The notes under the pieces: generated by a model
What the model saw: only the letters and a program-made list of their open reading frames with translations
What the model was told of the DNA's origin: nothing
Databases searched by the model: none
Source: Microbacterium sp.
GTDB lineage: Bacteria; Actinomycetota; Actinomycetes; Actinomycetales; Microbacteriaceae
DNA length: 64,000 nt
Direction of reading: 5' to 3'
NCBI GenBank assembly: GCA_017306415.1
Contig: JAFKIL010000008.1
Span: forward strand, 1-64,000
Position numbers and translations under genes: made by a program
Shown: piece after piece, positions 44,373 to 53,135 of the stretch
Layout of the letters: every line of letters begins with the position of its first letter
Numbering within the stretch: position 1 is the first letter of the stretch

Positions 44373-44396
44373 GGAACAATCGGGTTCCCATATTGT
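44373..44396. promoter_or_regulatory. Overlapping dyads before the aromatic ring-cleavage operon
   Basis: GGAAC-N6-GTTCC (44373-44388) overlaps ACAAT-N11-ATTGT (44376-44396, arms perfect). The second fits the T-N11-A rule of LysR sites. The dyads lie 56-79 bases before the start of the ring-cleavage operon. Confidence 0.55.
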
Positions 44397-44451
44397 CGGA
44401 AACCGACCAAAGTGGCAGATGGCGCGAGAGCCGCTTCCGAAAGGATCGAAG

Positions 44452-45489
44452 ATGATCACACTCCTCTCCCACCTGTCCTACGTGGCGATCACGTCTCCCG
44501 ACGTCGAGGCGTCGGTGGAGTTCTACAAGAACCAGGTCGGGCTCATCGAGGTCGACCGCGTCGACGGCGCCGTGTACCTGCGCTGCTGGGGCGACTACTA
44601 CGCGTACTCCGTCGTCGTCCTCCCCGGCGACGAGCCGTCGCTCGCGACGATGGCGTGGCGCACCTCCAGCCCCGAGGCGCTCGAGGAGGCCGCGCGGCGG
44701 GTCGAGGCCGCCGGCATCCAGGGCGAGTGGGTCGACGACGTGCACCTGATCGGCCGCGCGTACCGCTTCGTCGGGCCGTGGGGTCACTCGCTCACCCTCC
44801 ACTGGGACGTCACCCGCCATCACGCCACCGACGCGAACGCCCTCGACGGCGAGGCGGCGTCCATCTACCCGGACCGGCCGTCGCGCCGCAGCTCGGTCGC
44901 GGGTGCGCCGCGTCAGCTCGACCACGTCACGGTCGCGACGAGCGACGTCGACGCGTTCGCCGCGTGGTATCGCGATGTGCTCGGGTTCCGGATCATGGCT
45001 CGGACGGTGCTCGACGAGGCGCCGATCTCGGTGTTCTCGGTGCTGACGACGAACGAGAAGTCCCACGACCTCGGCGTCGTGCTGGACGGCTCGACCCGCG
45101 CCGGGCGCGTCAATCACTACGCGTTCTGGGTGGACACCCGCGAAGAGCTGCTCATCGCGGCCGACATCCTCGGCGAGAACGGCTACCCGATCGAGTACGG
45201 GCCGTCCATCCACGGCATCGGGGAGCAGAACTTCCTCTACTACCGCGAGCCGTCGAGCCTGCGGATCGAGCTGAACACCGGCGGGTACCGCAACTACGTC
45301 CCCGACTGGGAGCCGAACACGTGGCGGCCGTCCCAGGGGTCGAACAACTTCTACCGCAACAGCACGATGCCGATGTCGATGACGGAGTCCTTCCCCGCCG
45401 CGGACGGCCCCAGTGCGACGGAGGAGGGCGTCCCCGAGGAGATCCGGGCGGCACTGCTCAACCCCTACGCCGAGCAGGGCCGCGGCTGA
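44452..45489 (+). CDS. Extradiol ring-cleavage dioxygenase, type I (VOC fold)
   Basis: 345 residues; ATG after CGAAAGGA. Two VOC modules: the N-terminal (LSHLSYVAITSPDVEASVEFY) is non-catalytic and the C-terminal holds the 2-His-1-Glu iron site H158 (LDHVTV), H222 (VNHYAFWV) and E273 (RIELNTGG). Length and order match catechol 2,3-dioxygenase and 2,3-dihydroxybiphenyl dioxygenase relatives. It should open a catechol-type ring of the aglycone or its product. It heads a five-gene aromatic operon. Confidence 0.87.
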   Translation: MITLLSHLSYVAITSPDVEASVEFYKNQVGLIEVDRVDGAVYLRCWGDYYAYSVVVLPGDEPSLATMAWRTSSPEALEEAARRVEAAGIQGEWVDDVHLIGRAYRFVGPWGHSLTLHWDVTRHHATDANALDGEAASIYPDRPSRRSSVAGAPRQLDHVTVATSDVDAFAAWYRDVLGFRIMARTVLDEAPISVFSVLTTNEKSHDLGVVLDGSTRAGRVNHYAFWVDTREELLIAADILGENGYPIEYGPSIHGIGEQNFLYYREPSSLRIELNTGGYRNYVPDWEPNTWRPSQGSNNFYRNSTMPMSMTESFPAADGPSATEEGVPEEIRAALLNPYAEQGRG

Positions 45490-45562
45490 TAGACCTGAGG
45501 GCGGGTCGTCCCCGACGATCCGCCCTCGACAGCCCCGGGCATCCGGGGCAGCAGGAGGATTC

Positions 45563-46531
45563 ATGACGACGAGGTCCGCCGGGCTCACCGCCCCGTTCGC
45601 GCTCGCACGCTATCGCGATGCCGACGGGACGACCCTCGGACTCGTGGCCGGCGACCGCATCCGTCCGCTCGGCGCTGCCGATCTCGGCGCGCCCGACCTG
45701 AACGCCTTCCTCGTCGCGCCGGACTGGGACCGCGTGGCCGGCCTCGCAGCCGGCGACGCCGACTGGCGCGCGCTGGACGACGTGACCCTGGTCGCACCGG
45801 TCGAGCCGCGGCAGGTGCTGCAGACCGGCGCGAACTACCGGCAGCACGTGATCGAGCTCGTCGCCGCCGGCCTCACGCAGGACGACACCCGCACGCCGGA
45901 GGAGGCGCGGGCGTTCGCCGCGAAGCTCATGGACGACCGGCGTGCGAACGGCGAGCCCTACTTCTTCATCGGACTCCCCGCGTGCGTGGTCGGCGACGAC
46001 GTGCCGCTCGCGCTCCCCGCGTACAGCGACGTCCACGACTGGGAGCTGGAGCTGGCCGTCGTGATCGGCGTGCCCGCCTTCCGCGTCGCGCGGGACGAGG
46101 CGATGGCGCACGTCGCGGGCTACACGATCTGCAACGACATCACCACGCGCGACCTCGTCTTCCGCAAGGACATGAAGGAGATCGGCACCGACTGGTACCG
46201 GGCGAAGAACGCGCCCGGGTTCCTCCCGACCGGTCCGTTCCTGGTGCCGGCGCCGTTCGTCGACGCCGCGGACCTGCACGTGCGGCTCGAGCTCAACGGG
46301 CAGATCATGCAGGATGCCTCGACCTCCGACCTCCTGTTCGACCTGCCCGCCCTCGTCGCGGGCGCATCCTGGAACATGCCGCTGCTGCCGGGCGACCTGC
46401 TCCTCACCGGGAGCCCCGCGGGCAACGGGCAGCACTGGAAGCGGTTCCTCCGCGACGGCGACGTCATGACCGGCAGCATCGAGGGCCTCGGCACCCAGGT
46501 CGTCCGCTGCATCGCGGAGGACGGGCGATGA
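45563..46531 (+). CDS. Fumarylacetoacetate-hydrolase-family protein
   Basis: 322 residues; ATG after CAGGAGG. An N-terminal domain of about 80 residues precedes the FAH fold with metal ligands in DWELELAVVIG and NDITTRD. Members hydrolyse, decarboxylate or hydrate dioxo acids formed after meta ring cleavage. Following an extradiol dioxygenase, cleavage of the ring-opened product is the expected job. It overlaps the next gene by four bases. Confidence 0.83.
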   Translation: MTTRSAGLTAPFALARYRDADGTTLGLVAGDRIRPLGAADLGAPDLNAFLVAPDWDRVAGLAAGDADWRALDDVTLVAPVEPRQVLQTGANYRQHVIELVAAGLTQDDTRTPEEARAFAAKLMDDRRANGEPYFFIGLPACVVGDDVPLALPAYSDVHDWELELAVVIGVPAFRVARDEAMAHVAGYTICNDITTRDLVFRKDMKEIGTDWYRAKNAPGFLPTGPFLVPAPFVDAADLHVRLELNGQIMQDASTSDLLFDLPALVAGASWNMPLLPGDLLLTGSPAGNGQHWKRFLRDGDVMTGSIEGLGTQVVRCIAEDGR

Positions 46532-47526
46532 GCGCGCCGAGCGAGTTCCCCGCCGACCTGGATCGCACCGACCCGGAGGGCGAGATCGCGGCGCGCGCGG
46601 CCGCCTACCGCAACTGGGGCCGGTGGGGCGCCGACGACCGCCTCGGAACGCTCAACCACATCGACGACGCCAAGCGGATCGAGGCCGCGGGACTGGTCCG
46701 CACCGGCCGCGCGATCTCGCTCGCGCAGTCGTTCGACACCGCCGGGCCGCAGAAGGGCTGGCGCCGCCGCACCAACCCGGTGCACACCATGACTGACACC
46801 GGCGTCGACGCCGAGCGGGCGAACCAGGGCTTCCCGCACGGCATGGGGGGCGCCGACGACGTCATCGCCATGCCCCTGCAGTGCTCGACCCAGTGGGACG
46901 GCCTCGGCCACATCTTCGACCACGGCACGGCGTGGAACGGACGCCGCGCAGGCGACGTCGTCACGAGCGAGGGCGACCTGGTGACGGGCATCGAGCACGC
47001 GGCATCCGTCGTCGTATCCCGCGGTGTCCTGCTCGACGTCGGGCGCCACCTGCAGCCGGAATCCGGCGAGCTGCCCGACGGCTACGCCATCACGGCCGCC
47101 GACCTGGACGCGTGCATCGCCGCACAGGGGGAGTCCGCCCGCGTCGGCAGAGGGGACATCGTCCTCGTGCGCACCGGCCAGTACGCGCGCACGCGGCGCG
47201 AGGGGTGGGGCGACTACGCCGGCGGTCCTGCACCCGGTCTCTCGCTGACGACGGCCGGATGGCTGCACCGCACCGAGATCGCCGGGATCGCCACCGACAC
47301 GTGGGGCTTCGAGGTCCGTCCGAACGAGTTCGACGTGCCCGCGTTCCAGCCGCTCCACCAGGTGGTGATCCCGAATCTCGGGCTCACGATCGGTGAGATG
47401 TGGAATCTGGAGGCGCTCGCCGACGCGTGCGCGGCGGAGGGCCGCTACGACTTCCTCCTCAGTGCGGCGCCGCTGCCGATCACCGGCGCCGTCGGCTCGC
47501 CGATCAATCCCGTCGCCCTGCTGTAG
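46528..47526 (+). CDS. Cyclase/kynurenine-formamidase-fold hydrolase
   Basis: 332 residues. The long form of the cyclase family (PF04199-like) is recognisable from WGADDRLGTLNHI, the metal motif region STQWDGLGHIFDHGTAWNG, and RGDIVLVRTG. The usual HxGTHxD motif is the QWDGLGH variant found in this longer subgroup. It may hydrolyse a lactone, amide or C-C bond in the ring-cleavage route. Actual reaction unknown. Confidence 0.75.
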   Translation: MSAPSEFPADLDRTDPEGEIAARAAAYRNWGRWGADDRLGTLNHIDDAKRIEAAGLVRTGRAISLAQSFDTAGPQKGWRRRTNPVHTMTDTGVDAERANQGFPHGMGGADDVIAMPLQCSTQWDGLGHIFDHGTAWNGRRAGDVVTSEGDLVTGIEHAASVVVSRGVLLDVGRHLQPESGELPDGYAITAADLDACIAAQGESARVGRGDIVLVRTGQYARTRREGWGDYAGGPAPGLSLTTAGWLHRTEIAGIATDTWGFEVRPNEFDVPAFQPLHQVVIPNLGLTIGEMWNLEALADACAAEGRYDFLLSAAPLPITGAVGSPINPVALL

Positions 47527-47568
47527 CCGCACGACGACCCCCGACCGCAGGAACAGAGAGGTTCTGAC

Positions 47569-48705
47569 ATGACCGCAGTGAAGAAGGTCGCGATCGCCGG
47601 CAGCGGCGTCGCCGCGATGGCCGCCGCCATCCAGCTCGCGAAGGCCGGTGTCGACGTCGACGTGTTCGAGGCGAAGCCCGAACTCAGTGCCCTCGGGTCG
47701 GGCATCACCCTCCAGGGCAACGCGCTGCGCGTGTTCGACGCGCTCGGGGTCTGGGAGGACGTGCGCGACAAGGGCTACTTCTTCGAGGGTCTGACCCTCC
47801 GCGCGCCCGGCCCCGACGCGCCCGTCGTCGCGGAGCTCCCCGAGGTGAAGACCGGCGGCCCGGACTACCCCGCGGGTGGGGGGATGCCGCGTCCCGACCT
47901 CGCCGCGATCCTCGTCGAGCACGCCGAGGCGGCCGGCGCGCACGTCCGGTTCGGTGCGCGCGTGACGGGCCTCGACGCCCGCGCGGACGATGCCGTCGAG
48001 GTGTTCGTGAACGACGAGTCCGCCGGCGTGTACGACCTGCTCATCGGCGCCGACGGGCTCAACTCGACGGTGCGCGAGCTCATCGGCATCGACACCCGCC
48101 CCGAGCCGACCGGCATGGGGATCTGGCGCGCGTTCGTCTCGCGTCCGGCCGAGGTCGAGCGCAGCGAGCTCTACTACGGCGGCCCCGTCTACATCGCCGG
48201 CTACACCCCGACGGGCGAGGACACGATGTACGCGTACCTCGTCGAGGACGCGCAGGACCGCACCGGCGTCTCGGACGACGAGGCCGTGCAGATCATGCTG
48301 GGCGAGTCCATGGCCTACGGCGGTCCGTGGGAGGCGATCCGCGCCGACCTCGCCGCCGGGGCGAGCGTCAACTACACGTGGTTCACGCAGCACATCGTGC
48401 CCGCGCCGTGGAACCGCGGCCGGGTCGTCGTGATCGGCGACGCGGCCCACAGTTGCCCTCCGACGATCGCGCAGGGTGCCGCACAGGCACTCGAGGACGC
48501 GCTCGTGCTCACCGAGCTCCTCACGGCGCGCGACGCGGTCGACCAGGACCTCTGGGATGCGTTCCACGCGCGTCGCGTCCCCCGCGCGCAGGCCGTCGTC
48601 GAGGCATCCGTCCAGCTGGGTGCGTGGCAGCTCGAGCACAACCGCGATGCCGACGCGCCCGGCCTCATCTTCGGCATCGCGCACCGCATGGCGGAGCCGG
48701 CATGA
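47569..48705 (+). CDS. FAD-dependent aromatic hydroxylase (salicylate/flavoprotein monooxygenase type)
   Basis: 378 residues; ATG after AGAGAGG. Group A flavoprotein monooxygenase motifs: GSGVAAMAAA (dinucleotide binding), IGADGLNSTVR (DG motif) and VVVIGDAAHSCPP (GD motif). It would use NAD(P)H and oxygen to hydroxylate the aglycone ring, making the catechol cleaved by the dioxygenase upstream. Its stop overlaps the amidohydrolase start by four bases. Confidence 0.85.
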   Translation: MTAVKKVAIAGSGVAAMAAAIQLAKAGVDVDVFEAKPELSALGSGITLQGNALRVFDALGVWEDVRDKGYFFEGLTLRAPGPDAPVVAELPEVKTGGPDYPAGGGMPRPDLAAILVEHAEAAGAHVRFGARVTGLDARADDAVEVFVNDESAGVYDLLIGADGLNSTVRELIGIDTRPEPTGMGIWRAFVSRPAEVERSELYYGGPVYIAGYTPTGEDTMYAYLVEDAQDRTGVSDDEAVQIMLGESMAYGGPWEAIRADLAAGASVNYTWFTQHIVPAPWNRGRVVVIGDAAHSCPPTIAQGAAQALEDALVLTELLTARDAVDQDLWDAFHARRVPRAQAVVEASVQLGAWQLEHNRDADAPGLIFGIAHRMAEPA

Positions 48706-48794
48706 CCGAGGCGCATGCGCACGACGCCGGGGTCGCGGAAGACCGAACGCAGGGCGTCGGCATGACCGAGGCGCACGCGCACGACGCCGGGGTC
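48699..48794 (+). repeat. 60-bp tandem duplication at the amidohydrolase start
   Basis: The 36-base stretch 48699-48734 recurs at 48759-48794 with one mismatch. Both copies contain an ATG in the same frame (48702 and 48762), and the unit of 60 bases keeps the frame. Confidence 0.9.
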
Positions 48795-49793
48795 ACCGAC
48801 GTCCACGCCCACGTCCTGCTGCCCTCCCTGCAGGCGGAGGTGGAGCGACGTGCGCCGGAGGGTTTCGCCGCCGCTGCCGCCCTGGAGCTGCGGCGCAACG
48901 GCGCCGAGAGCCAGGCGGTGTCCGGGCCGATGGTCGGGGCGCGCATCCCGAAGCTGACCGATGTCGCGGTCCGGCTCGGGGCGATGGACGCGCAGGGCGT
49001 CGACCGCCAGTGGGTCAGCGCCTCGCCGAACCACTTCTATCCGTGGGCGGAGGAGCAGCTGGCGGTGTGGGCGGCGTGCGAGGCGAACCGCCTCGTCGCC
49101 GAGCACGTGGCGCAGGCCCCGGAGCGGCTCACGGGTCTCGGGCTCGTGCCGCTGCAGCATCCGTCGCGCATCGTGGAGTGCGTCGACGACGCCGTGCTCG
49201 GGCGCGGCCTGGCCGGCGTGGAGATCTCTTCGTTCGCGGGGGACGTCGAGCTGTCCGACGAGCGCCTCGAGCCGTTCTGGGCCCGCGTCGAGGAGCTCGG
49301 CGCGATCGTGTTCCTGCATCCGTTCGGCTGCAGCCTGGACGAGCGGCTCGACCGCTTCTACCTCGCGAACACGGTCGGACAGCCGGCCGAGAACGCGGTC
49401 GCCCTCTCGCATCTGATCTTCGGGGGCGTGCTCGACCGCCACCCCAGGTTGCGCCTGGTCGTCGCACACGGGGGCGGATACCTCCCGACCGCGATCGGCC
49501 GCTCCGACCACGCGTGGCGCGTGCGCCCCGAGGCACACCGCTGCGCGCACGAGCCGTCCCACTATCTGCGGCGGATCTGGTTCGACACCGTCGTCCACGA
49601 CGAACTGGCGCTGCGCCATCTCGTCGAGGTGGCGGGCGGCGCGCAGGTCGTGCTCGGGAGCGACTTCCCGTTCGACATGGGGCTCGAGGACCCCGTTGGC
49701 TTCGTGACGGGTACGGGGCTGCCGGCGGAGGTCGTCGCCCGGATCGTCGGGTCGAACGCCGCCGCGCTCCTCCGCGCGAAGATCCGCACATAA
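48702..49793 (+). CDS. ACMSD-like metal-dependent amidohydrolase/decarboxylase with duplicated N-terminus
   Basis: 363 residues. After a duplicated peptide (MTEAHAHDAGV at 1-11 and 21-31) the amidohydrolase-2 barrel begins: H35 and H37 (DVHAH), FLHPFG with a metal His, VVAHGGGYLP and GSDFPFDM with the catalytic Asp. Relatives are aminocarboxymuconate-semialdehyde decarboxylase and nonoxidative aromatic acid decarboxylases. In this operon decarboxylation of an aromatic or ring-cleaved acid is likely. The second ATG at 48762 gives the normal family N-terminus; the first is created by a 60-base duplication. Confidence 0.82.
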   Translation: MTEAHAHDAGVAEDRTQGVGMTEAHAHDAGVTDVHAHVLLPSLQAEVERRAPEGFAAAAALELRRNGAESQAVSGPMVGARIPKLTDVAVRLGAMDAQGVDRQWVSASPNHFYPWAEEQLAVWAACEANRLVAEHVAQAPERLTGLGLVPLQHPSRIVECVDDAVLGRGLAGVEISSFAGDVELSDERLEPFWARVEELGAIVFLHPFGCSLDERLDRFYLANTVGQPAENAVALSHLIFGGVLDRHPRLRLVVAHGGGYLPTAIGRSDHAWRVRPEAHRCAHEPSHYLRRIWFDTVVHDELALRHLVEVAGGAQVVLGSDFPFDMGLEDPVGFVTGTGLPAEVVARIVGSNAAALLRAKIRT

Positions 49794-49819
49794 CCGCGGC
49801 GCCCGCATCGTAGCTTTAG

Positions 49820-49848
49820 TTGATTTCAGGCTTAAGTGTGATTACAAT
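49820..49848 (+). promoter_or_regulatory. Predicted sigma-A promoter of the MFS transporter
   Basis: TTGATT (49820-49825), 17-base spacer, TACAAT (49843-49848). The spacer contains the CTTAAG palindrome. The untranslated leader would be about 95 bases. Confidence 0.65.
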
Positions 49849-49948
49849 CGACACTGACGTCGGGGCACTGCGCCCGATCCCGCGCGTGACGTCGCGTCGC
49901 GGGGCACACCACGTCGCGTCGATCGCTCGATCTCTCGGGTACTCCGAT

Positions 49949-51463
49949 ATGAAGCCTTCGTCCCGGGTCCCCGCGCCCGTCCTCACGCCGCTCCGGCTCC
50001 GCCTGCTGCTCGTGTCGCTGCTGTCGGTGTCGTTCCTCGGCGCCCTCGACAACACCGTCGTCTCCACCTCGCTCGCGACGATCGCCGGTCAGCTCGGTGC
50101 GCTCGAGCACATGAGCTGGATCGTCGTCGGATACACGCTGTCGAGCACCGTGCTCCTGCCCGTGCTCGGCAAGCTGGGCGACGTGGTCGGCCCGCGCAGC
50201 GTGTTCCTCGCCTCCCTCGTCCTGTTCCTCCTCGCCTCGCTCGCCTGCGGGTTCGCTCCCGGCATGGGATGGCTGATCGCCGCGCGCGTCGTGCAGGGGA
50301 TGAGCTCCGCCGGCCTCCAGCTGATGTCGCAGACGATCGTCGCGCGGGTCACATCCCCGCGTCAGCGTCCCCGCTCGCTGGCGATCATCGGCACCGCGTT
50401 CCCCATCGCGATCCTGATCGGCCCCGTGCTCGGCGGTCTCATCACGGACTACTGGGGCTGGCCCTGGATCTTCTGGATCAACCTCCCGGTCGGCGTCGTC
50501 GCGCTGACCCTCGCGCTCATCGCCGTGCCGCATCTCGCGCCCGGAGAGCGACCGAGCTTCGACATCCCCGGCACCGTGACGCTCACGGTCGGCCTCGTCG
50601 CGCTCGTGCTGGCGGTCACCTGGATCGGCGAGGAGTCGTCCCGCGCGGCCGCGCTGGCATGCTTCCTCGTCGCGGCGATCGCGTTGGCCGCCTTCTTCGC
50701 CGTCGAGGTGCGCGCGTCCGCGCCGATCCTGCCCCTGCGGCTCTTCGCCGACCGTGCGTTCGCGGCGGGCACGGTGCTGTCCGCGATCATCGGCATCGGC
50801 CTGTTCTCGGTGACGTCGTTCCTCCCCACCTACATCCAGATGGCCTACCGCGCGACCGCCACCGTCTCGGGCCTCGTGCCGATCGCGACGGTGTTCGGCA
50901 TGCTCTTCGCCAACCTCGCCACCGGCTCTCTCGTCGGCCGCAGCGGTCGGTACCGGCTGTACCCGATCCTCGGCACCTCGCTCGGCGCCCTCGGGCTCCT
51001 GGGCATGGCGCTGCTGCCGGTCGGCCTCCCGCTCGCCGCGCCGATGGCGATCATGTTCGTCGTCGGCGTCGGTACCGGATGCTTCATGAGCCTCGTCGTC
51101 GCGATCGTGCAGAGCGCCGCCCCGCCGAGCCAGACCGGCACCGCGACGGCGACCGTGAACCTCGTGCGCCAGATCGGGTCGACGGTCGCGACCGCCGTGA
51201 TCGGCGGCGTGATCGCCGTGGGCGTCGCCGCCGCGCTCCCGCGGGGCCTCGACGCCGCCACCCTCACGCCGCAGCTCGTGCACGCGGCGGACCCGGCGAC
51301 GCAGGCCGCCGTCGCCGCCATCTACCGTGACGTCTTCACGCCGATCTTCCTCGCGCTCGCCGCGGTGTACGCGATCGGCATCGTCGCCGCGCTGCTCCTG
51401 CCCCGCGGCCGGCTCTCCGACGACCACGAGCCGGCTCCCGCCACCGAACCGATCGCCGCCTGA
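49949..51463 (+). CDS. MFS transporter, DHA2 (EmrB/QacA) type
   Basis: 504 residues from the ATG at 49949; upstream in-frame starts would fall in the promoter leader. About 14 membrane segments, the motif LDNTVVSTSLATI in helix 1, GKLGDVVGPR between helices 2 and 3, and GPVLGGLITDYWGWPWIFWINLPVG in helix 5, typical of proton-driven DHA2 exporters. It could export toxic aromatics or take up the aglycone. The GMC oxidase follows after 40 bases and is probably cotranscribed. Confidence 0.85.
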   Translation: MKPSSRVPAPVLTPLRLRLLLVSLLSVSFLGALDNTVVSTSLATIAGQLGALEHMSWIVVGYTLSSTVLLPVLGKLGDVVGPRSVFLASLVLFLLASLACGFAPGMGWLIAARVVQGMSSAGLQLMSQTIVARVTSPRQRPRSLAIIGTAFPIAILIGPVLGGLITDYWGWPWIFWINLPVGVVALTLALIAVPHLAPGERPSFDIPGTVTLTVGLVALVLAVTWIGEESSRAAALACFLVAAIALAAFFAVEVRASAPILPLRLFADRAFAAGTVLSAIIGIGLFSVTSFLPTYIQMAYRATATVSGLVPIATVFGMLFANLATGSLVGRSGRYRLYPILGTSLGALGLLGMALLPVGLPLAAPMAIMFVVGVGTGCFMSLVVAIVQSAAPPSQTGTATATVNLVRQIGSTVATAVIGGVIAVGVAAALPRGLDAATLTPQLVHAADPATQAAVAAIYRDVFTPIFLALAAVYAIGIVAALLLPRGRLSDDHEPAPATEPIAA

Positions 51464-51503
51464 CCCCGACCCGTCGAACCCGAAGCCCCATCGAGGAGTA
51501 TCC

Positions 51504-53072
51504 ATGCCGCAGCATCCCACCATCGCCGTCGTCGGGAGCGGACCCATCGGTGCCGCATACGCCCGGCTCATCCTGGAGGGCGCGCCCTCCGCGAGGGTCG
51601 TCATGTTCGAGGCCGGACCGCAGCTCACGGCCCTCCCGGGCGAGAGCGTGCGCAACATCCCGGACCCGGCCGAGAAGGAGCGCGCCCGCGAGCTCTCGCA
51701 GGGCCCGCAGGCGGGGGCGCTGCGGTCATCGCTCGGCATCCCCGAGACGGCCGTCGTGGAGGGCATGTTCACGGCGCGTCAGGGCACGCACCTGATCGAC
51801 TTCGGCGGCGAGGGGTCGGGCCACGCCCCGACGTTCCCGGCCGCCGCGGCCTCGACCAACGTGGGCGGGATGGGCGCGCACTGGACGTGCGCGACGCCCT
51901 CGCCGGCGTTCAGCGAGAAGATCCCATTCATCCCGGACGACGAGTGGGACGAGCTGATCGAGGTGGCGAAGGGCCTGCTCCACGTGCAGAGTGCGGCGTT
52001 CGCCGACTCGGGCGTCGGCGCCGCCATCCGGTCCCTCCTCACGGAGGAGTACGAGGGCGATCTCCCGGATGGCTTCGGGCCGAGCACGCTTCCGGTCGCG
52101 GGCGACCCGCAGCCCGACGGCTCGATGCGGTGGGCGGGTGCGGACGTCGTCCTCGGACCCCTCGCCGTGCCGGGCACTCCGGAGCACGCGCGCTTCGAGC
52201 TGCGCGACCTCACCCTCGTCCGCCGCGTCGAGACGGAGGACGGCCGGGTGACGGGCGTCACCGTCGAGGACCTGCGGACGCAGGAGACCTCGTTCGTCCC
52301 CGCCGACCTGGTGGTCGTGGCGGCCGACGCGTTCCGATCGCCGCAGCTGCTGTGGGCGTCGGGCATCCGCCCTCGCGCGCTCGGGCACTACCTCACCGAG
52401 CACCCTGTCGTCATCTGCACGGTGGCGCTCGACGCCGAGCGCATGGCCCGGTTCGCCACGGAAGCCGACCTCGAGGCGGAGCTCGCCCGCCGCGCGGCGA
52501 ATCCCGTCGATCCGGTGGCGGCGGTCAACCGCATCCCGTTCTCGGAGCCGGACCACCCGTTCTCGCTGCAGGTGATGTACTCCGAGACCACGCCGTTCCC
52601 GATGGAGCCGGGAGCCGCATACTCCGGCAATCGGTGGGGCTACGTGAACATGGGCTACGGCATGCGCAAGGCGCCGCGCTTCGAGGACGGCGTCACCTTC
52701 GACGACGACGACCGGGACTACCGCGGGTTCCCGAACATGACGATCCAGTACGAGCTCACCGAGAGCGAGAACGCCGAGATCGCCGCCGGCACCGCCCTCC
52801 TCCGCCGCGCCGGCGGCGCTCTCGGCGACTTCGTGGCCGAGCCGCGGCTGCTGCCGAACGGCTCGAGCCTCCACTACCAGGGCACGATGCGCACGGGGGA
52901 GACGGACGACGGCACGTCGGTCGCCGACCCCTATTCGCGGGTGTGGGGCGTCGAAGGTCTGTACGTGGGCGGCAACGGCCTGATCCCCACCGCGACCACG
53001 ATGAACCCGACGCTCATGAGCGTGGCCATCGCCGTGCGAGGCGCCCGTCAGGCGGTCGCCGACATCTCCTGA
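51504..53072 (+). CDS. Second GMC-family FAD oxidoreductase, pyranose/glycoside 3-oxidase-like
   Basis: 522 residues; ATG after GAGGAG. GSGPIG near residue 11, TNVGGMGAHWTCATP (pyranose-oxidase-like, with Ala in place of the Thr before His), catalytic pair H457 (LHYQGTMRTG) and N501 (MNPTLM). It is clearly paralogous to the enzyme at 27042 but has a longer middle domain, so a different glycoside or sugar is likely. Its separate promoter with an MFS gene means it may be induced independently of the importer operon. Confidence 0.85.
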   Translation: MPQHPTIAVVGSGPIGAAYARLILEGAPSARVVMFEAGPQLTALPGESVRNIPDPAEKERARELSQGPQAGALRSSLGIPETAVVEGMFTARQGTHLIDFGGEGSGHAPTFPAAAASTNVGGMGAHWTCATPSPAFSEKIPFIPDDEWDELIEVAKGLLHVQSAAFADSGVGAAIRSLLTEEYEGDLPDGFGPSTLPVAGDPQPDGSMRWAGADVVLGPLAVPGTPEHARFELRDLTLVRRVETEDGRVTGVTVEDLRTQETSFVPADLVVVAADAFRSPQLLWASGIRPRALGHYLTEHPVVICTVALDAERMARFATEADLEAELARRAANPVDPVAAVNRIPFSEPDHPFSLQVMYSETTPFPMEPGAAYSGNRWGYVNMGYGMRKAPRFEDGVTFDDDDRDYRGFPNMTIQYELTESENAEIAAGTALLRRAGGALGDFVAEPRLLPNGSSLHYQGTMRTGETDDGTSVADPYSRVWGVEGLYVGGNGLIPTATTMNPTLMSVAIAVRGARQAVADIS

Positions 53073-53099
53073 GCGGCGAGCGGGAGGCCTGGCGGACTA

Positions 53100-53126
53100 T
53101 TAGCACTCGCGATGGCAGAGTGCTAA
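53100..53126. promoter_or_regulatory. CIRCE element (HrcA operator)
   Basis: TTAGCACTC-N9-GAGTGCTAA, perfect arms and canonical spacing, 74 bases before the Hsp20 start. Confidence 0.95.
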
Positions 53127-53135
53127 CATTTCATT

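Noticed and set aside
42499-45588. 1029-residue minus-strand frame
   Set aside because: Runs across four well-supported plus-strand genes and has no recognisable domain.
18870-53072. Recent horizontal transfer of the whole island
   Set aside because: Codon use and GC look like the flanks, with no att-like repeats or mobility genes; transfer cannot be supported from this window alone.
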